Source: Dongia mobilis (GTDB lineage Bacteria > Pseudomonadota > Alphaproteobacteria > Dongiales > Dongiaceae). Taken from it: 64,000 nt of DNA. Position 1 is the stretch's first letter. The number at the start of each line of letters is the position of its first letter. Made by a program: the position numbers and the translations under genes. The notes under the pieces are model-generated. The model ran no database searches, was not told the origin of the DNA, and was given only the letters and a program-made list of their open reading frames with translations. Below, piece after piece: positions 1-8,341 of this stretch. The stretch covers positions 186,001 through 250,000 of the forward strand of contig NZ_SNYW01000011.1 in the NCBI RefSeq assembly GCF_004363235.1. Direction: 5' to 3'.

Positions 1-176
1 CCCTCGCTCATGGCATAGAGGATGCGGCGATGGACCGGCTTCAGGCCGTCGCGCACATCGGGCAGCGCGCGGGAAACGATGACGCTCATCGCGTAATCGA
101 GATAGGAGCGCTTCATCTCCTCTTCGATGGTGATCGGCGCGATGTCGAATCCGGGCGTGGCGGGCGTTTCGGTCAC
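1..176 (-). CDS. gyrA: DNA gyrase subunit A, N-terminal part (runs off the left edge)
   Basis: This is the 5' end of the gene for the GyrA subunit of DNA gyrase, the ATP-dependent enzyme that introduces negative supercoils. Only 58 codons lie in the window. Reading leftwards from a GTG at 176, the protein begins [10 protein letters not shown] and continues with [15 protein letters not shown] and [16 protein letters not shown], the hallmark start of GyrA. ParC proteins differ here (ALSTIMSR-type). The quinolone-resistance region and catalytic tyrosine lie outside the window. A plausible sigma70 promoter sits upstream at 243-271. The GTG start is the only initiator that gives the usual GyrA N-terminal length. 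Confidence 0.93.
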   Translation of the reverse strand, partial: MTETPATPGFDIAPITIEEEMKRSYLDYAMSVIVSRALPDVRDGLKPVHRRILYAMSE

Positions 177-242
177 TGGAAATTATGCCTTGCGATTCAA
201 TGTTTTAATGGCCGTCTCGGCATCCCCCGAAACCGCGTGCGG

Positions 243-271
243 AAGATAGCAGATCGGCCCCGGCCGAACAA
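243..271 (-). promoter_or_regulatory. Candidate sigma70 promoter of gyrA
   Basis: Read on the minus strand, TTGTTC (266-271) and TATCTT (243-248) are separated by 17 bases, about 70 bases upstream of the gyrA GTG. Spacing is ideal and each box matches consensus at four or more positions. No experimental support. Confidence 0.45.
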
Positions 272-312
272 CATAAGCGCGGCGGTTTTCGCACCGGCGA
301 TTTGCCTAAAAA

Positions 313-360
313 ACCCAATAAAAACAAAGGCCCGCCGGGTTCCGAGGAACGCGGCGGGCG
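313..360 (-). terminator. Rho-independent terminator after the DUF1127 gene
   Basis: On the minus strand a hairpin with arms GCCCGCCG...CGGCGGGC (330-359), extended inward by GTTCC/GGAAC around one mismatch, is followed by a T-rich run (CTTTGTTTTTATT). It lies about 80 bases past the stop of the DUF1127 gene and upstream of the gyrA promoter, so it insulates gyrA. Confidence 0.75.
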
Positions 361-437
361 CAAGTCAGGGATGTTCGGGAGAATCCGGCCGGGATCAGGC
401 GATCAGCGGCCGATTCGGGGGCCATAAGGATGCGGCC

Positions 438-680
438 TCAGGCCGCCTTCGGGCCCCCGAAATCCGTGGCGAAATCGTTCGCGACGCGACCGCCGAAACG
501 GCCGCCGACCCGCGGCAGATCGAAGGCATAGAATTCAGCCGGGGCGCGCATAAGCCGGTTGGCCGGATCGCGCAGCAGGCCGATATCGTCCAGGAGCCGG
601 TCATCGCAATCCGACAGGACGGTCTCCAGGCTGGGCGAGATCGCCCTGGCACGGCTGCGGAAAAAGAGACGGGTCAGCAT
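438..680 (-). CDS. DUF1127-like small protein
   Basis: An 80-residue protein beginning MLTRLFFRSRARA. The segment VLSDCDDRLLDDIGLLRD (about residues 20-37) resembles the DUF1127 motif, in which a short helix ends in LxDIGLxR. The basic N-terminus and acidic middle also fit that family. Members are small alphaproteobacterial proteins, some linked to phosphate or stress responses and RNA turnover, but no role can be assigned here. The ATG at 680 was chosen because GGAGAA lies 7 bases upstream; the frame stays open further upstream without a better initiator. It is transcribed away from the LysR gene at 847, and a strong hairpin terminator follows at 330-359. Confidence 0.6.
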   Translation of the reverse strand: MLTRLFFRSRARAISPSLETVLSDCDDRLLDDIGLLRDPANRLMRAPAEFYAFDLPRVGGRFGGRVANDFATDFGGPKAA

Positions 681-696
681 GGCGGTTCTCCGACGA

Positions 697-728
697 TCTG
701 GTTTGGCGTCACTCTGGTTTAGCGTCAC
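697..728. repeat. Two tandem 16-bp direct repeats between divergent genes
   Basis: TCTGGTTTGGCGTCAC (697-712) is followed directly by TCTGGTTTAGCGTCAC (713-728), with one mismatch, and then by TCTG, the start of a third copy. It sits just upstream of the DUF1127 gene, in the gap shared with the LysR gene. It may be a regulator binding site or a recent duplication. Confidence 0.6.
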
Positions 729-810
729 TCTGTCGCAGGAATGGCTGCTTCGGTTCGCCCATCCTGCACAGATCGCTCTGTTCTCCTTAAAATAGGGCGT
801 TTCCGGCACC

Positions 811-839
811 TTGACACGCGATACTTAGTAACGAATACG
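811..839 (+). promoter_or_regulatory. Possible promoter of the LysR gene, with a very short or absent leader
   Basis: A perfect TTGACA (811-816) is followed 17 bases later by AATACG (834-839), a weak -10 box. The predicted transcription start would fall at or next to the ATG at 847, so the mRNA could be leaderless. No Shine-Dalgarno is visible there. Confidence 0.3.
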
Positions 840-846
840 TTTAGCC

Positions 847-1791
847 ATGCTAAATCCGCCCGGTCCCCTGTCGCCCCTATCGAGCCGCCGCATGGCCTCC
901 CTGCCCGGCTTGCGCGCCTTCGAGGCCGTGGCACGCCTGGGATCCGTGCGCCAGGCGGCGGCAGAACTCCATGTGACGCCGGGCGCCGTCAGCCAGCAGG
1001 TCAAGGCGCTGGAGGCCGAGATCGGCGCGGCCCTGGTGCAGCGCCACGGCACCGGGCTGGTCCTCACCCGCATGGGCCAGGAAGTGAAGGACGATCTTGC
1101 CCAGGCCTTCCGCCTGCTGGGGCGCGTCTCCGATCGCCTGCGGCGTGGCATGAAGGGCCTCTCGCTGCGCCTGCGGATCGAGGACCCGGCGCTGGCCGCC
1201 AACTGGCTGCTGACCCGCCTGCAGCGCTATCGCGCCCGGGCGGACAGCGTCGACGTGGTGCTGGAGACGGCTACCAGCTGGGCGACGCTGGAGCCGGACG
1301 CGTTCGATTTCGACTTCCGCTTCGGCCTCGGCGACTGGCCGGATGTGGTGGCGCACCGTCTTTTTGCCGACGAGGTCTATCCGGTCTTCAGTCCGAAGGT
1401 GCTGGCACGGGCACCACTCACCGACCCGGCCGATCTCAAGCACCACACCCTCCTCCACCTCGACTGGAGCGGGCAATCCTACATCTGGCCGGACTGGCAG
1501 GCCTGGCTGCGCGCCGCCGGGATCGAGGACGTGGATGCGACGCGCGGCATCCATTTCACGGATTTCGCACTTTGCCTGCAGGCCGCGGTGGCCGGCCAGG
1601 GGGTGGCGTTGGGCACCACCGGCGCCGTCGCCGACCTCCTCGCCGAAGGGCGCCTGATCTGCCCGTTCGAAAAGAGCATCACGACCCCCTTTGCCTATTA
1701 CATCGTGCATGCGCCCGACGTGTTAAAGCGGCCGGAAGCGCAGGCCTTCCTCAACTGGATCCTGGAAGAAGCGAAGGCGACCGAGATCTAA
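847..1791 (+). CDS. LysR-family transcriptional regulator (GcvA-like)
   Basis: A 314-residue LysR-type regulator. The N-terminal winged helix-turn-helix (about residues 18-75) contains LRAFEAVARLGSVRQAAAEL and TPGAVSQQVKALE, typical of the GcvA/AmpR branch. The rest is a periplasmic-binding-like effector domain with PVFSPKVL and a C-terminal LNWILEEA. The effector and targets are unknown. LysR genes often control a divergent neighbour, here the DUF1127 gene. The start is uncertain: ATG 847 follows a possible promoter so closely that a leaderless message is likely, and an in-frame ATG at 892 would still keep the whole DNA-binding domain. The 3' end overlaps the convergent gene by 4 bases. Confidence 0.88.
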   Translation: MLNPPGPLSPLSSRRMASLPGLRAFEAVARLGSVRQAAAELHVTPGAVSQQVKALEAEIGAALVQRHGTGLVLTRMGQEVKDDLAQAFRLLGRVSDRLRRGMKGLSLRLRIEDPALAANWLLTRLQRYRARADSVDVVLETATSWATLEPDAFDFDFRFGLGDWPDVVAHRLFADEVYPVFSPKVLARAPLTDPADLKHHTLLHLDWSGQSYIWPDWQAWLRAAGIEDVDATRGIHFTDFALCLQAAVAGQGVALGTTGAVADLLAEGRLICPFEKSITTPFAYYIVHAPDVLKRPEAQAFLNWILEEAKATEI

Positions 1792-2867
1792 TCCAGCGCC
1801 GCGATGAGTTTAGCCGCCAGGGCAGGCGCCTCGGCCGGCGCTAAACGCGGCCATTCTTCCCCTAACAGAGCTTTGAGGGCGACCGCGCATTTCTCGGTGT
1901 AGATCACCGTGCCGTCCTTTTCGATGGCGCTGATGCCGTCGAAGACCAGGGCAGAGGCGTTGATGCCGAGGGCGTGTTCCAGAGGCCAGTCCGGCGGCAA
2001 GTCGATCTCGACCCCCTTGCGGCTGATCCTCACCGGATAGCCGCCGACGAGGCCATTGGGCGCCGGCGCGTGCAGGGCATGCGGCTCGGCGTCGAGCAGG
2101 GCCGCCAGCACGTCAAGGGCAGCTGAGGCGGTGATGCGGTTGATCTCGAGATCTTGCACGACCGGCATCTTCACGCTGCGGAGCTTGTCCTTCACCGCCA
2201 AGGAAATGTCATGGCCATGCCACAGCACCTGCAGCAGGAAGGGCGGCAATTCCTTCACCGCCTCTTCGCGATAGAAGAGATTGGAGAGCGCGTGGCTGCC
2301 CACCAGCTTGACGGCCAGTTCGGCAATCGGCGCATTCGCATGCTGGCTGGCGAGAAAGCGGATCTTCGGCAGGCATTCGCTGACATTGCCGATGCCGACG
2401 ATCGGCCCCTGCCCGGTCATGTGCAGGACGGCATTGACCACATCGGGATAGGTCGCCGAGACCCAGGGGCAGTGCAGTTCGGATTTCTCCCAGGCGGCAC
2501 GCAGGGCCAGCATGGGCGCCAAATGGCAGGCGAGCCAGCCGGCGAAGGGCAAGGCGCGCACCTTCGGGTTCGCATGGCCGAGAAGCTTCCACCAGGGAAG
2601 AAACGTCGGTGCCGCCATCATCAGATCGGGCTGGATCTTGCGCAAGGTATCGGCGGCATCGGGCGCGTTGAAATCGAAACCGACCACGTCGATGCGGGGA
2701 TATTCCCCCTCCAGCGCCGCACCGATCCTGGCGGCATTAGCGCGCATGCGGGCCTGCGCCACGTTCCTGGTTGCCACGATGATATGCGGGAATCGGCCAT
2801 CCCGCGCCGCGGCTTCCAGTACCGCGCCGTTCAGCTTTCCGAGCGATATCAGTAAAAGTTTGCTCAA
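1788..2867 (-). CDS. Conserved hypothetical protein with Rossmann-like N-terminus
   Basis: A 359-residue protein that I cannot place in a named family. The N-terminus (SKLLLISLGKLNGAVLEAAA, then IIVATRN) looks like the first beta-alpha-beta unit of a nucleotide-binding fold, although the usual GxGxxG is degenerate. Later features include NVSECLPKIR, a histidine-rich LWHGHDIS (about residues 214-221) and a C-terminal VIYTEKCAVALKALLG. Saccharopine- or opine-dehydrogenase-like reductases are one possible comparison. The start is a TTG at 2867 preceded by a G6 run (GGGGGG) about 4 bases upstream. It stands alone, convergent with the LysR gene, and is followed upstream by a palindromic intergenic repeat. 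Confidence 0.7.
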   Translation of the reverse strand: MSKLLLISLGKLNGAVLEAAARDGRFPHIIVATRNVAQARMRANAARIGAALEGEYPRIDVVGFDFNAPDAADTLRKIQPDLMMAAPTFLPWWKLLGHANPKVRALPFAGWLACHLAPMLALRAAWEKSELHCPWVSATYPDVVNAVLHMTGQGPIVGIGNVSECLPKIRFLASQHANAPIAELAVKLVGSHALSNLFYREEAVKELPPFLLQVLWHGHDISLAVKDKLRSVKMPVVQDLEINRITASAALDVLAALLDAEPHALHAPAPNGLVGGYPVRISRKGVEIDLPPDWPLEHALGINASALVFDGISAIEKDGTVIYTEKCAVALKALLGEEWPRLAPAEAPALAAKLIAALD

Positions 2868-2978
2868 GCCGCCCCCCGGGTCAGGGGCGGCAGCCTAGCC
2901 TGACAACGGCGCGTTGGCGATACCCCCTTGCCCTGCCTCTCTTCCGCAAAGAGAGAAGGGATGAGGTGCCATTTTCCA

Positions 2979-3054
2979 CGTCATCCCCGGGCTCGTCCCG
3001 GGGATCCAGTATTGCGCGAGAGACTGAATGCCAGGGTCAAGCCCGGGCATGACG
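2979..3054. repeat. Dispersed palindromic intergenic repeat, copy 1
   Basis: Two inverted arms face each other: CGTCATCCCCGGGCT (from 2979) and AGCCCGGGCATGACG (ending 3054; written AAGCCCGGGCATGACG with its preceding base). Related copies occur at 18031-18063, 41374-41405 and 43049-43136, always between genes. It has the look of a REP/RPE-like mobile palindrome common in alphaproteobacteria. Confidence 0.65.
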
Positions 3055-3071
3055 CAGAGCAGGTGGCGCCG

Positions 3072-5396
3072 TTACTTCTTGAACCCGGCTTTGGCGAAGG
3101 CTGCGGCGAGGGCGTTGTCGCTGCCGCCGCTCTTGCCCTGGGGCGCGCGGTTGTCCTGCATGAATTTGCGCTCGTTGCGGCCCAAGGGCCGATCCTTGGG
3201 CGCACCCTGTTCGCGCGGCTTCGCGGCCGCCTCGCCGGAGCGCATGGTGAGGGAGATGCGCTTCCTGGGGATATCGACCTCGACCACGCGCACAGTGACG
3301 ACGTCACCGGGTTTCACCACTTCGCGCGGGTCCTTCACGAAACGGTCGGCAAGCGCGGAGACATGCACAAGGCCGTCCTGGTGGACGCCGATATCGACAA
3401 AGGCACCGAAGGCCGCGACATTGGTGACGACACCCTCCAACTGCATGCCGGGCTTCAAATCCTTCAATTCCTCGACCCCTTCCTTGAAGGTCGCCGTCTT
3501 GAATTCCGGGCGCGGGTCGCGGCCGGGCTTTTCCAGTTCCTTCAGGATGTCGCTTACCGTCGGCACACCGAAGGTCTCGTCCGTGAACGCATCCGGCTTC
3601 AGCGTGCGCAGCAGCTTCGCGTCGCCAATGACGGCGCTCATATCCTTGCCAGTGAAGGCGAGGATGCGACGCACGACCGGATAGGCCTCGGGATGGACCG
3701 AGGAGGCGTCGAGCGGATCCTCGCCATCGCGGATGCGCAGGAATCCCGCCGCCTGCTCGAAGGCCTTGGGGCCCAATCGCGGCACCTGCAGGAGCTGCTG
3801 GCGCGACTTGAAGGGGCCGTTGGCGTCGCGGAAAGCAACGATGTTCTGGGCGAGGCTGTCGCCGAGGCCCGAAACGCGGGCCAGCAGTTTGGCGGACGCC
3901 GTATTGACCTCGACGCCGACCGCGTTGACGCAATCCTCGACCACGGCATCCAGCGCCTTGGAAAGCCGGAACTCCGCCACGTCATGCTGGTACTGGCCGA
4001 CACCGATGGATTTGGGATCGATCTTGACCAGTTCGGCGAGCGGATCCTGCAGGCGGCGCGCGATTGAAACCGCACCACGGATGGTGACGTCAAGCTCCGG
4101 CAGTTCCTTGGAGGCGTATTCCGAGGCGGAATAGACGGAAGCGCCGGCTTCCGACACCATCACCTTGGTGAGCTTCAATTCCGGGTGGCGCTTCATCAGG
4201 TCGTCGGCGAGCTTGTCTGTCTCGCGGCTGGCCGTGCCGTTGCCGATCGCCACCAGTTCGAGCTTGTGACGGTGGCAAAGGGCCGCCAGCACCGCGATCG
4301 ATTCATCCCATTTGCGCATCGGCTCGTGCGGATAGATGGTGGCGAATTCCAGCACCTTGCCGGTCGCCGCAATGGCGGCCACCTTGCAGCCGGTGCGCAG
4401 GCCCGGATCGAGGCCGAGAGTGGCCCGGCCACCGGCGGGGGCTGCCATCAGCACGTCCTTGAGGTTCGAGGCGAAGACGCGCACCGCCTCTTCCTCGGCA
4501 GCAAGGCGCAGGCGGCCCATCAAGTCTAGCTCGATCGAAAGCTTGAGCTTCACCCGCCAGCACCAATGCACGACATCGATCAGCCAGGGATCGGCGGCAC
4601 GGCCGCGGTCGCTGATGCCGGCAGCCGATGCGATGGCGCGCTCGGCCTCGTTGAGTGCTTTCCGATCCTCCGGCTCGTCGATGGCGAGGGAGAGCGAGAG
4701 CACCTCCTCCTTCTGGCCGCGGAACATGGCAAGTGCGCGGTGCGAGGGCACCTTGGCGATGGGTTCGGCGGCGTCGAAATAATCTGAGAACTTGGCGCCC
4801 TTGTCCTCCTTGCCGTCCATCACCTTGGAAACGAGGCGGCCCTTCTCCCAGATGAGGTCACGCAGGCGCCCAAGCAGATCGGCATTCTCGGCAAAGCGCT
4901 CGACCAGGATGTCGCGGGCACCATCGAGCGCCGCCTTTACATCGGCCACACCCTTTGAGGCATCGACGAAGGCTGCGGCCTCGGCCTGGGGCTGTTTCGC
5001 GGGATCACCGAGGAGCAGGTCGGCCAGCGGCTCCAGCCCCGCCTCGCGCGCGATCTGCGCCTTGGTACGGCGCTTCGGCTTGAACGGGAGATAAAGATCC
5101 TCGAGCCGCGCCTTGGTCTCGGCGGTCGCGATCTCGCGCGACAATTCGTCGGTCAGCTTGCCCTGTTCCTCGATGCTCTTGAAAATCGCGGCACGGCGAT
5201 CCTCAAGCTCGCGCAGGTAACCCAGGCGCTCCTCGAGCTTGCGCAACTGCGTGTCGTCTAGGCCACCCGTCACCTCCTTGCGGTAGCGGGCGATGAAGGG
5301 AACGGTCGCACCACCATCGAGCAATTCGACCGCCGCCCGAACCTGCGCCTCGCGCGCGTCCAGTTCGGCGGCAATCCTGGCTTCGATGGAAATCAT
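3072..5396 (-). CDS. tex: Tex family RNA-binding transcription accessory protein
   Basis: A 774-residue cytoplasmic nucleic-acid-binding protein of the Tex/Spt6 type, close to the 773 residues of E. coli YhgF. In order it shows the Tex N-terminal region ([17 protein letters not shown] near residue 35), the helical core, the YqgF/RNase H-like domain ([14 protein letters not shown]), helix-hairpin-helix segments ([14 protein letters not shown]) and a C-terminal S1 domain ([20 protein letters not shown]). The C-terminal tail is basic and low in complexity. ATG 5396 was preferred to an in-frame start 24 bases upstream because GGGAGAA lies at good spacing. Tex is linked to transcription and ribosome-associated RNA processes in several bacteria. 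It is transcribed divergently from the small cupin gene. Confidence 0.95.
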   Translation of the reverse strand: MISIEARIAAELDAREAQVRAAVELLDGGATVPFIARYRKEVTGGLDDTQLRKLEERLGYLRELEDRRAAIFKSIEEQGKLTDELSREIATAETKARLEDLYLPFKPKRRTKAQIAREAGLEPLADLLLGDPAKQPQAEAAAFVDASKGVADVKAALDGARDILVERFAENADLLGRLRDLIWEKGRLVSKVMDGKEDKGAKFSDYFDAAEPIAKVPSHRALAMFRGQKEEVLSLSLAIDEPEDRKALNEAERAIASAAGISDRGRAADPWLIDVVHWCWRVKLKLSIELDLMGRLRLAAEEEAVRVFASNLKDVLMAAPAGGRATLGLDPGLRTGCKVAAIAATGKVLEFATIYPHEPMRKWDESIAVLAALCHRHKLELVAIGNGTASRETDKLADDLMKRHPELKLTKVMVSEAGASVYSASEYASKELPELDVTIRGAVSIARRLQDPLAELVKIDPKSIGVGQYQHDVAEFRLSKALDAVVEDCVNAVGVEVNTASAKLLARVSGLGDSLAQNIVAFRDANGPFKSRQQLLQVPRLGPKAFEQAAGFLRIRDGEDPLDASSVHPEAYPVVRRILAFTGKDMSAVIGDAKLLRTLKPDAFTDETFGVPTVSDILKELEKPGRDPRPEFKTATFKEGVEELKDLKPGMQLEGVVTNVAAFGAFVDIGVHQDGLVHVSALADRFVKDPREVVKPGDVVTVRVVEVDIPRKRISLTMRSGEAAAKPREQGAPKDRPLGRNERKFMQDNRAPQGKSGGSDNALAAAFAKAGFKK

Positions 5397-5493
5397 GCGT
5401 TTTCTCCCGAATCGGTCCAATCAGCGAAAGGCGGGCCTTGTAGCGGAGGCGGGACTGGGGTTCAATGGCCCCGCCAATACGGGGTACCGAAGC

Positions 5494-5790
5494 ATGAGCA
5501 CAGCGAGACCGGCAGCCACCGGCACCGTCCAGGTCGACAACGAACGCGTCATCGTCACCGAATGGCGTTTTGCGCCGGGCGCCGAAACTACCTGGCACCG
5601 CCACGGCTATGACTATGTCGTCGTGCCGCTGTCGAGCGGAAAGTTGCAGATCGATGACGGCAAGGAAACGCGCTTTGCCGAACTGACCGCCGGCAAGTCC
5701 TATTATCGCCCGGTCGGCGTCGAACACAATGTCATCAACGCGAACGATCACGAGTTCGTCTTTGTCGAAATCGAATTCAAGGCGCCCTGA
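5494..5790 (+). CDS. Small single-domain cupin protein
   Basis: A 98-residue protein consisting of one cupin barrel. Cupin motif 1 is visible as GAETTWHRHGYDYVVVPLSSG, with WHRHGYDY supplying the usual histidine pair, and motif 2 as YYRPVGVEHNV (about residues 70-80). Such small cupins bind a metal and serve as isomerases, dioxygenases or sensors; the substrate is not evident. The ATG at 5494 gives the complete domain. The downstream rnr gene begins 82 bases after the stop. Confidence 0.8.
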   Translation: MSTARPAATGTVQVDNERVIVTEWRFAPGAETTWHRHGYDYVVVPLSSGKLQIDDGKETRFAELTAGKSYYRPVGVEHNVINANDHEFVFVEIEFKAP

Positions 5791-5872
5791 AAAACCCGAG
5801 GGCGCCGCCCGTCAGGGCAAGCGTCCCCGCAGACAAAAGGGTGGCGAGGGTCGCACTGGCGGAGGCAAGGCC

Positions 5873-8197
5873 GTGCCCTTCCCCACCAGGGAGCAGGTGC
5901 TGGACTTCATCCGCACCTCGCCGACGCCGGTCGGAAAGCGTGAAATTGCCCGCGCCTTTCACCTGCGCGGGCAGGACCGCATCCCGCTCAAGGCCCTGCT
6001 GAAGGAACTGGAACAGGAGGGCGCCGTCGATCGCGGCCATGCCAAGCGCCTGGCTGCCTCCGGCGCGCTGCCGGAGGTGACGGTCATCCAGATCATCGGC
6101 CCGGATGCCGATGGCGACATCTGGGCGCGGCCAATCGATTTTCCGGAAGACGATGCCGAGCCGCAGATCGTCGTCATCGAGGACAAAAAGCTGGACCGGC
6201 CGCTGGCAGCCGGCGACCGCGTGCTGGCGCGCCTGGAGCGCACCGATGCCGATGTCTATGAGGCGCGCCCCATCCGACGCCTGCAGGCCCGTGCCGAGCG
6301 CGTCGTCGGCGTGTTCGAAAAGGGCCCGCATGGGGCGGGGCGGCTCATCCCCTCGTCGAAGCGGGTAAAGACGGAGTTCATCGTCGAGCCGCGGGACATC
6401 AACAACGCGCGGCCGGAGGAGATCGTCGTCGCCGAAGTCGAGCCGGCGCGGCGCCTCGGCCAGCCGAAGGCCCGGATCATCGAGCGCATCGGCCGTGTCG
6501 GCGAGCCGAAGGCGGTCAGCATCATCTCGATCGCCGAGCACCACATTCCGTTCCAGTTCTCGCCTGCCGCATTGGAACAGGCGGAAAACGCCGGACCGGC
6601 GCCGCTCGGCGACCGCACGGATCTGCGCCAGGTGCCGCTGGTCACCATCGACGGCGACGACGCGCGCGATTTCGACGATGCGGTCTGGGCGGCACCCGAC
6701 GACAATCCGAAGAATCCCGGCGGCTGGCGCATCATCGTGGCGATCGCGGATGTCGCCTGGTATGTGCGGCCGGGTGACGCGCTCGACCGCAACGCCTGGG
6801 AGCGCGGCAATTCGGTCTATTTCCCCGACCGGGTCGTGCCCATGCTGCCGGAAGAGCTTTCCAACGGCTGGTGTTCGCTGCGCCCCCATGAGGAGCGGCC
6901 TGTGATGGCGGTCGAGATGACCATCGATGCCGCGGGGCAGAAGCTGCATCACCGTTTCATGCGCGGGCTGATGCGCTCGGCCGCGCGCCTCACCTATGAG
7001 CAGGTGCAGGCGGCCGTTGACGGCAATCCCAATGACCTCACCGAACCCCTGCTGGGGCCGGTCATCCGGCCGCTTTACGGCGCCTTCCAGGCACTGCTGA
7101 AGGCGCGCGAGGCACGCGGCACGCTGGAGTTGGATCTGCCGGAACGGCGTGTCTTCATCACCCAGGACGGGCGGATCGACCGCATCGTGGCGCGCGAGCG
7201 GCTGGACAGCCACCGCCTGATCGAGGAATTCATGATCGCCGCCAATGTGGCGGCGGCGGAAGCGCTCGAGAAGAAGCGCTGGCCCTGCATGTATCGGGTC
7301 CACGACCGGCCGGATGAGAGCCGCATCGAGGCGCTGCGCGAATTCCTGGATACGCTCGACCTGCGCCTCGCCAAGGGCCAGGTGCTGCGACCGAAGCACT
7401 TCACGCAGCTTCTGGGTCAGGCGCGCGACACGCCCTTTGCCGAGATGATCTCGACCCTGGTGCTGCGCTCGCAATCGCAGGCGGTCTATGCGCCGGAGAA
7501 TCTGGGCCATTTCGGACTTGCCCTGCAGCGCTACGCACATTTCACCTCGCCGATCCGGCGTTATGCCGATCTGCTGGTGCATCGCGCCCTCATCGGCGCC
7601 TATGAGTTCGGCGAAGGTGCGCTGGAGAAGGTCGCCGCCAAGGAATTCGCGGAGACCGGAATCCACATCTCGGCGACCGAACGGCGTGCCGCGGCGGCCG
7701 AACGCGACGCCATCGACCGCTATGTCGCGGCCTTTCTCGCCGACCGGGTCGACGCGGAATTCGAGGGGCGAATTTCCGGCGTCGCGCGTTTTGGCCTGTT
7801 CATCAACCTGCGCGAAACCGGCGCAGACGGCATCGTGCCGATCTCGACCCTGCCCAACGACTTCTATGACCATGACGAGGGTCGTCACGCTCTCGTCGGA
7901 CGGCGCAGCGGGCGCATCTTCCAGCTTGGCCAGTCGGTCACCGTGCGCCTGGTCGCTGCCGATGCCCTGACCGGCGGCATCACGCTGGAATTGCTGGCGG
8001 CTGAACCCCTGGGCGCGACCGCCGCCACAACCGCGCGGCGCGCCAATCCGCCTGGCCGGCATGGCCGTACCCCGGGGGTTAAGGCCCCGCCCCGCAAGGG
8101 TGGCAAGCCGACGCAGCGCGGCCGGGCTCCCCAGGGTAAGACTGGAAATGGGGGAAAGACCGGAAAAGGGCGGAAACCTGCGAAGAAGCGGCGCTAG
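5873..8197 (+). CDS. rnr: Ribonuclease R
   Basis: RNase R is a processive 3'-to-5' exoribonuclease of the RNB family that degrades structured RNA. The 774-residue protein has an N-terminal helix-turn-helix (REQVLDFIRTSPTPVGKREIA, near residue 6), cold-shock domains, the RNB catalytic core with TIDGDDARDFDDAVW (the acidic cluster that binds magnesium), an S1 domain (FEGRISGVARFGLFINL) and a very basic glycine/lysine-rich tail that fits RNA binding. The frame is open back into the cupin gene, but the likely start is the GTG at 5873, with GGAGG seven bases upstream and the normal family N-terminus MPFPTREQ. Only the extra 48 in-frame residues upstream lack family character. Confidence 0.95.
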   Translation: MPFPTREQVLDFIRTSPTPVGKREIARAFHLRGQDRIPLKALLKELEQEGAVDRGHAKRLAASGALPEVTVIQIIGPDADGDIWARPIDFPEDDAEPQIVVIEDKKLDRPLAAGDRVLARLERTDADVYEARPIRRLQARAERVVGVFEKGPHGAGRLIPSSKRVKTEFIVEPRDINNARPEEIVVAEVEPARRLGQPKARIIERIGRVGEPKAVSIISIAEHHIPFQFSPAALEQAENAGPAPLGDRTDLRQVPLVTIDGDDARDFDDAVWAAPDDNPKNPGGWRIIVAIADVAWYVRPGDALDRNAWERGNSVYFPDRVVPMLPEELSNGWCSLRPHEERPVMAVEMTIDAAGQKLHHRFMRGLMRSAARLTYEQVQAAVDGNPNDLTEPLLGPVIRPLYGAFQALLKAREARGTLELDLPERRVFITQDGRIDRIVARERLDSHRLIEEFMIAANVAAAEALEKKRWPCMYRVHDRPDESRIEALREFLDTLDLRLAKGQVLRPKHFTQLLGQARDTPFAEMISTLVLRSQSQAVYAPENLGHFGLALQRYAHFTSPIRRYADLLVHRALIGAYEFGEGALEKVAAKEFAETGIHISATERRAAAAERDAIDRYVAAFLADRVDAEFEGRISGVARFGLFINLRETGADGIVPISTLPNDFYDHDEGRHALVGRRSGRIFQLGQSVTVRLVAADALTGGITLELLAAEPLGATAATTARRANPPGRHGRTPGVKAPPRKGGKPTQRGRAPQGKTGNGGKTGKGRKPAKKRR

Positions 8198-8341
8198 ACC
8201 CCGGCGAAAGCAACCAATTAGGTGTGCAGGATTAAGCACTTGAGGGCCTAGCCTGCGGCCGGATTTCTGCTAGATTGTGGCCGAACAAAGATGGTCCGCG
8301 CGCGGGCATGGCGCGATCGGCGGGCCTGAGGGTTGCAGCGG

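Noticed and set aside
5777-8239. About 820-codon open frame on the minus strand opposite rnr
   Set aside because: Same reason: a low-complexity Arg/Asp/Gly-rich translation with no recognisable domain, lying over an unmistakable RNase R.
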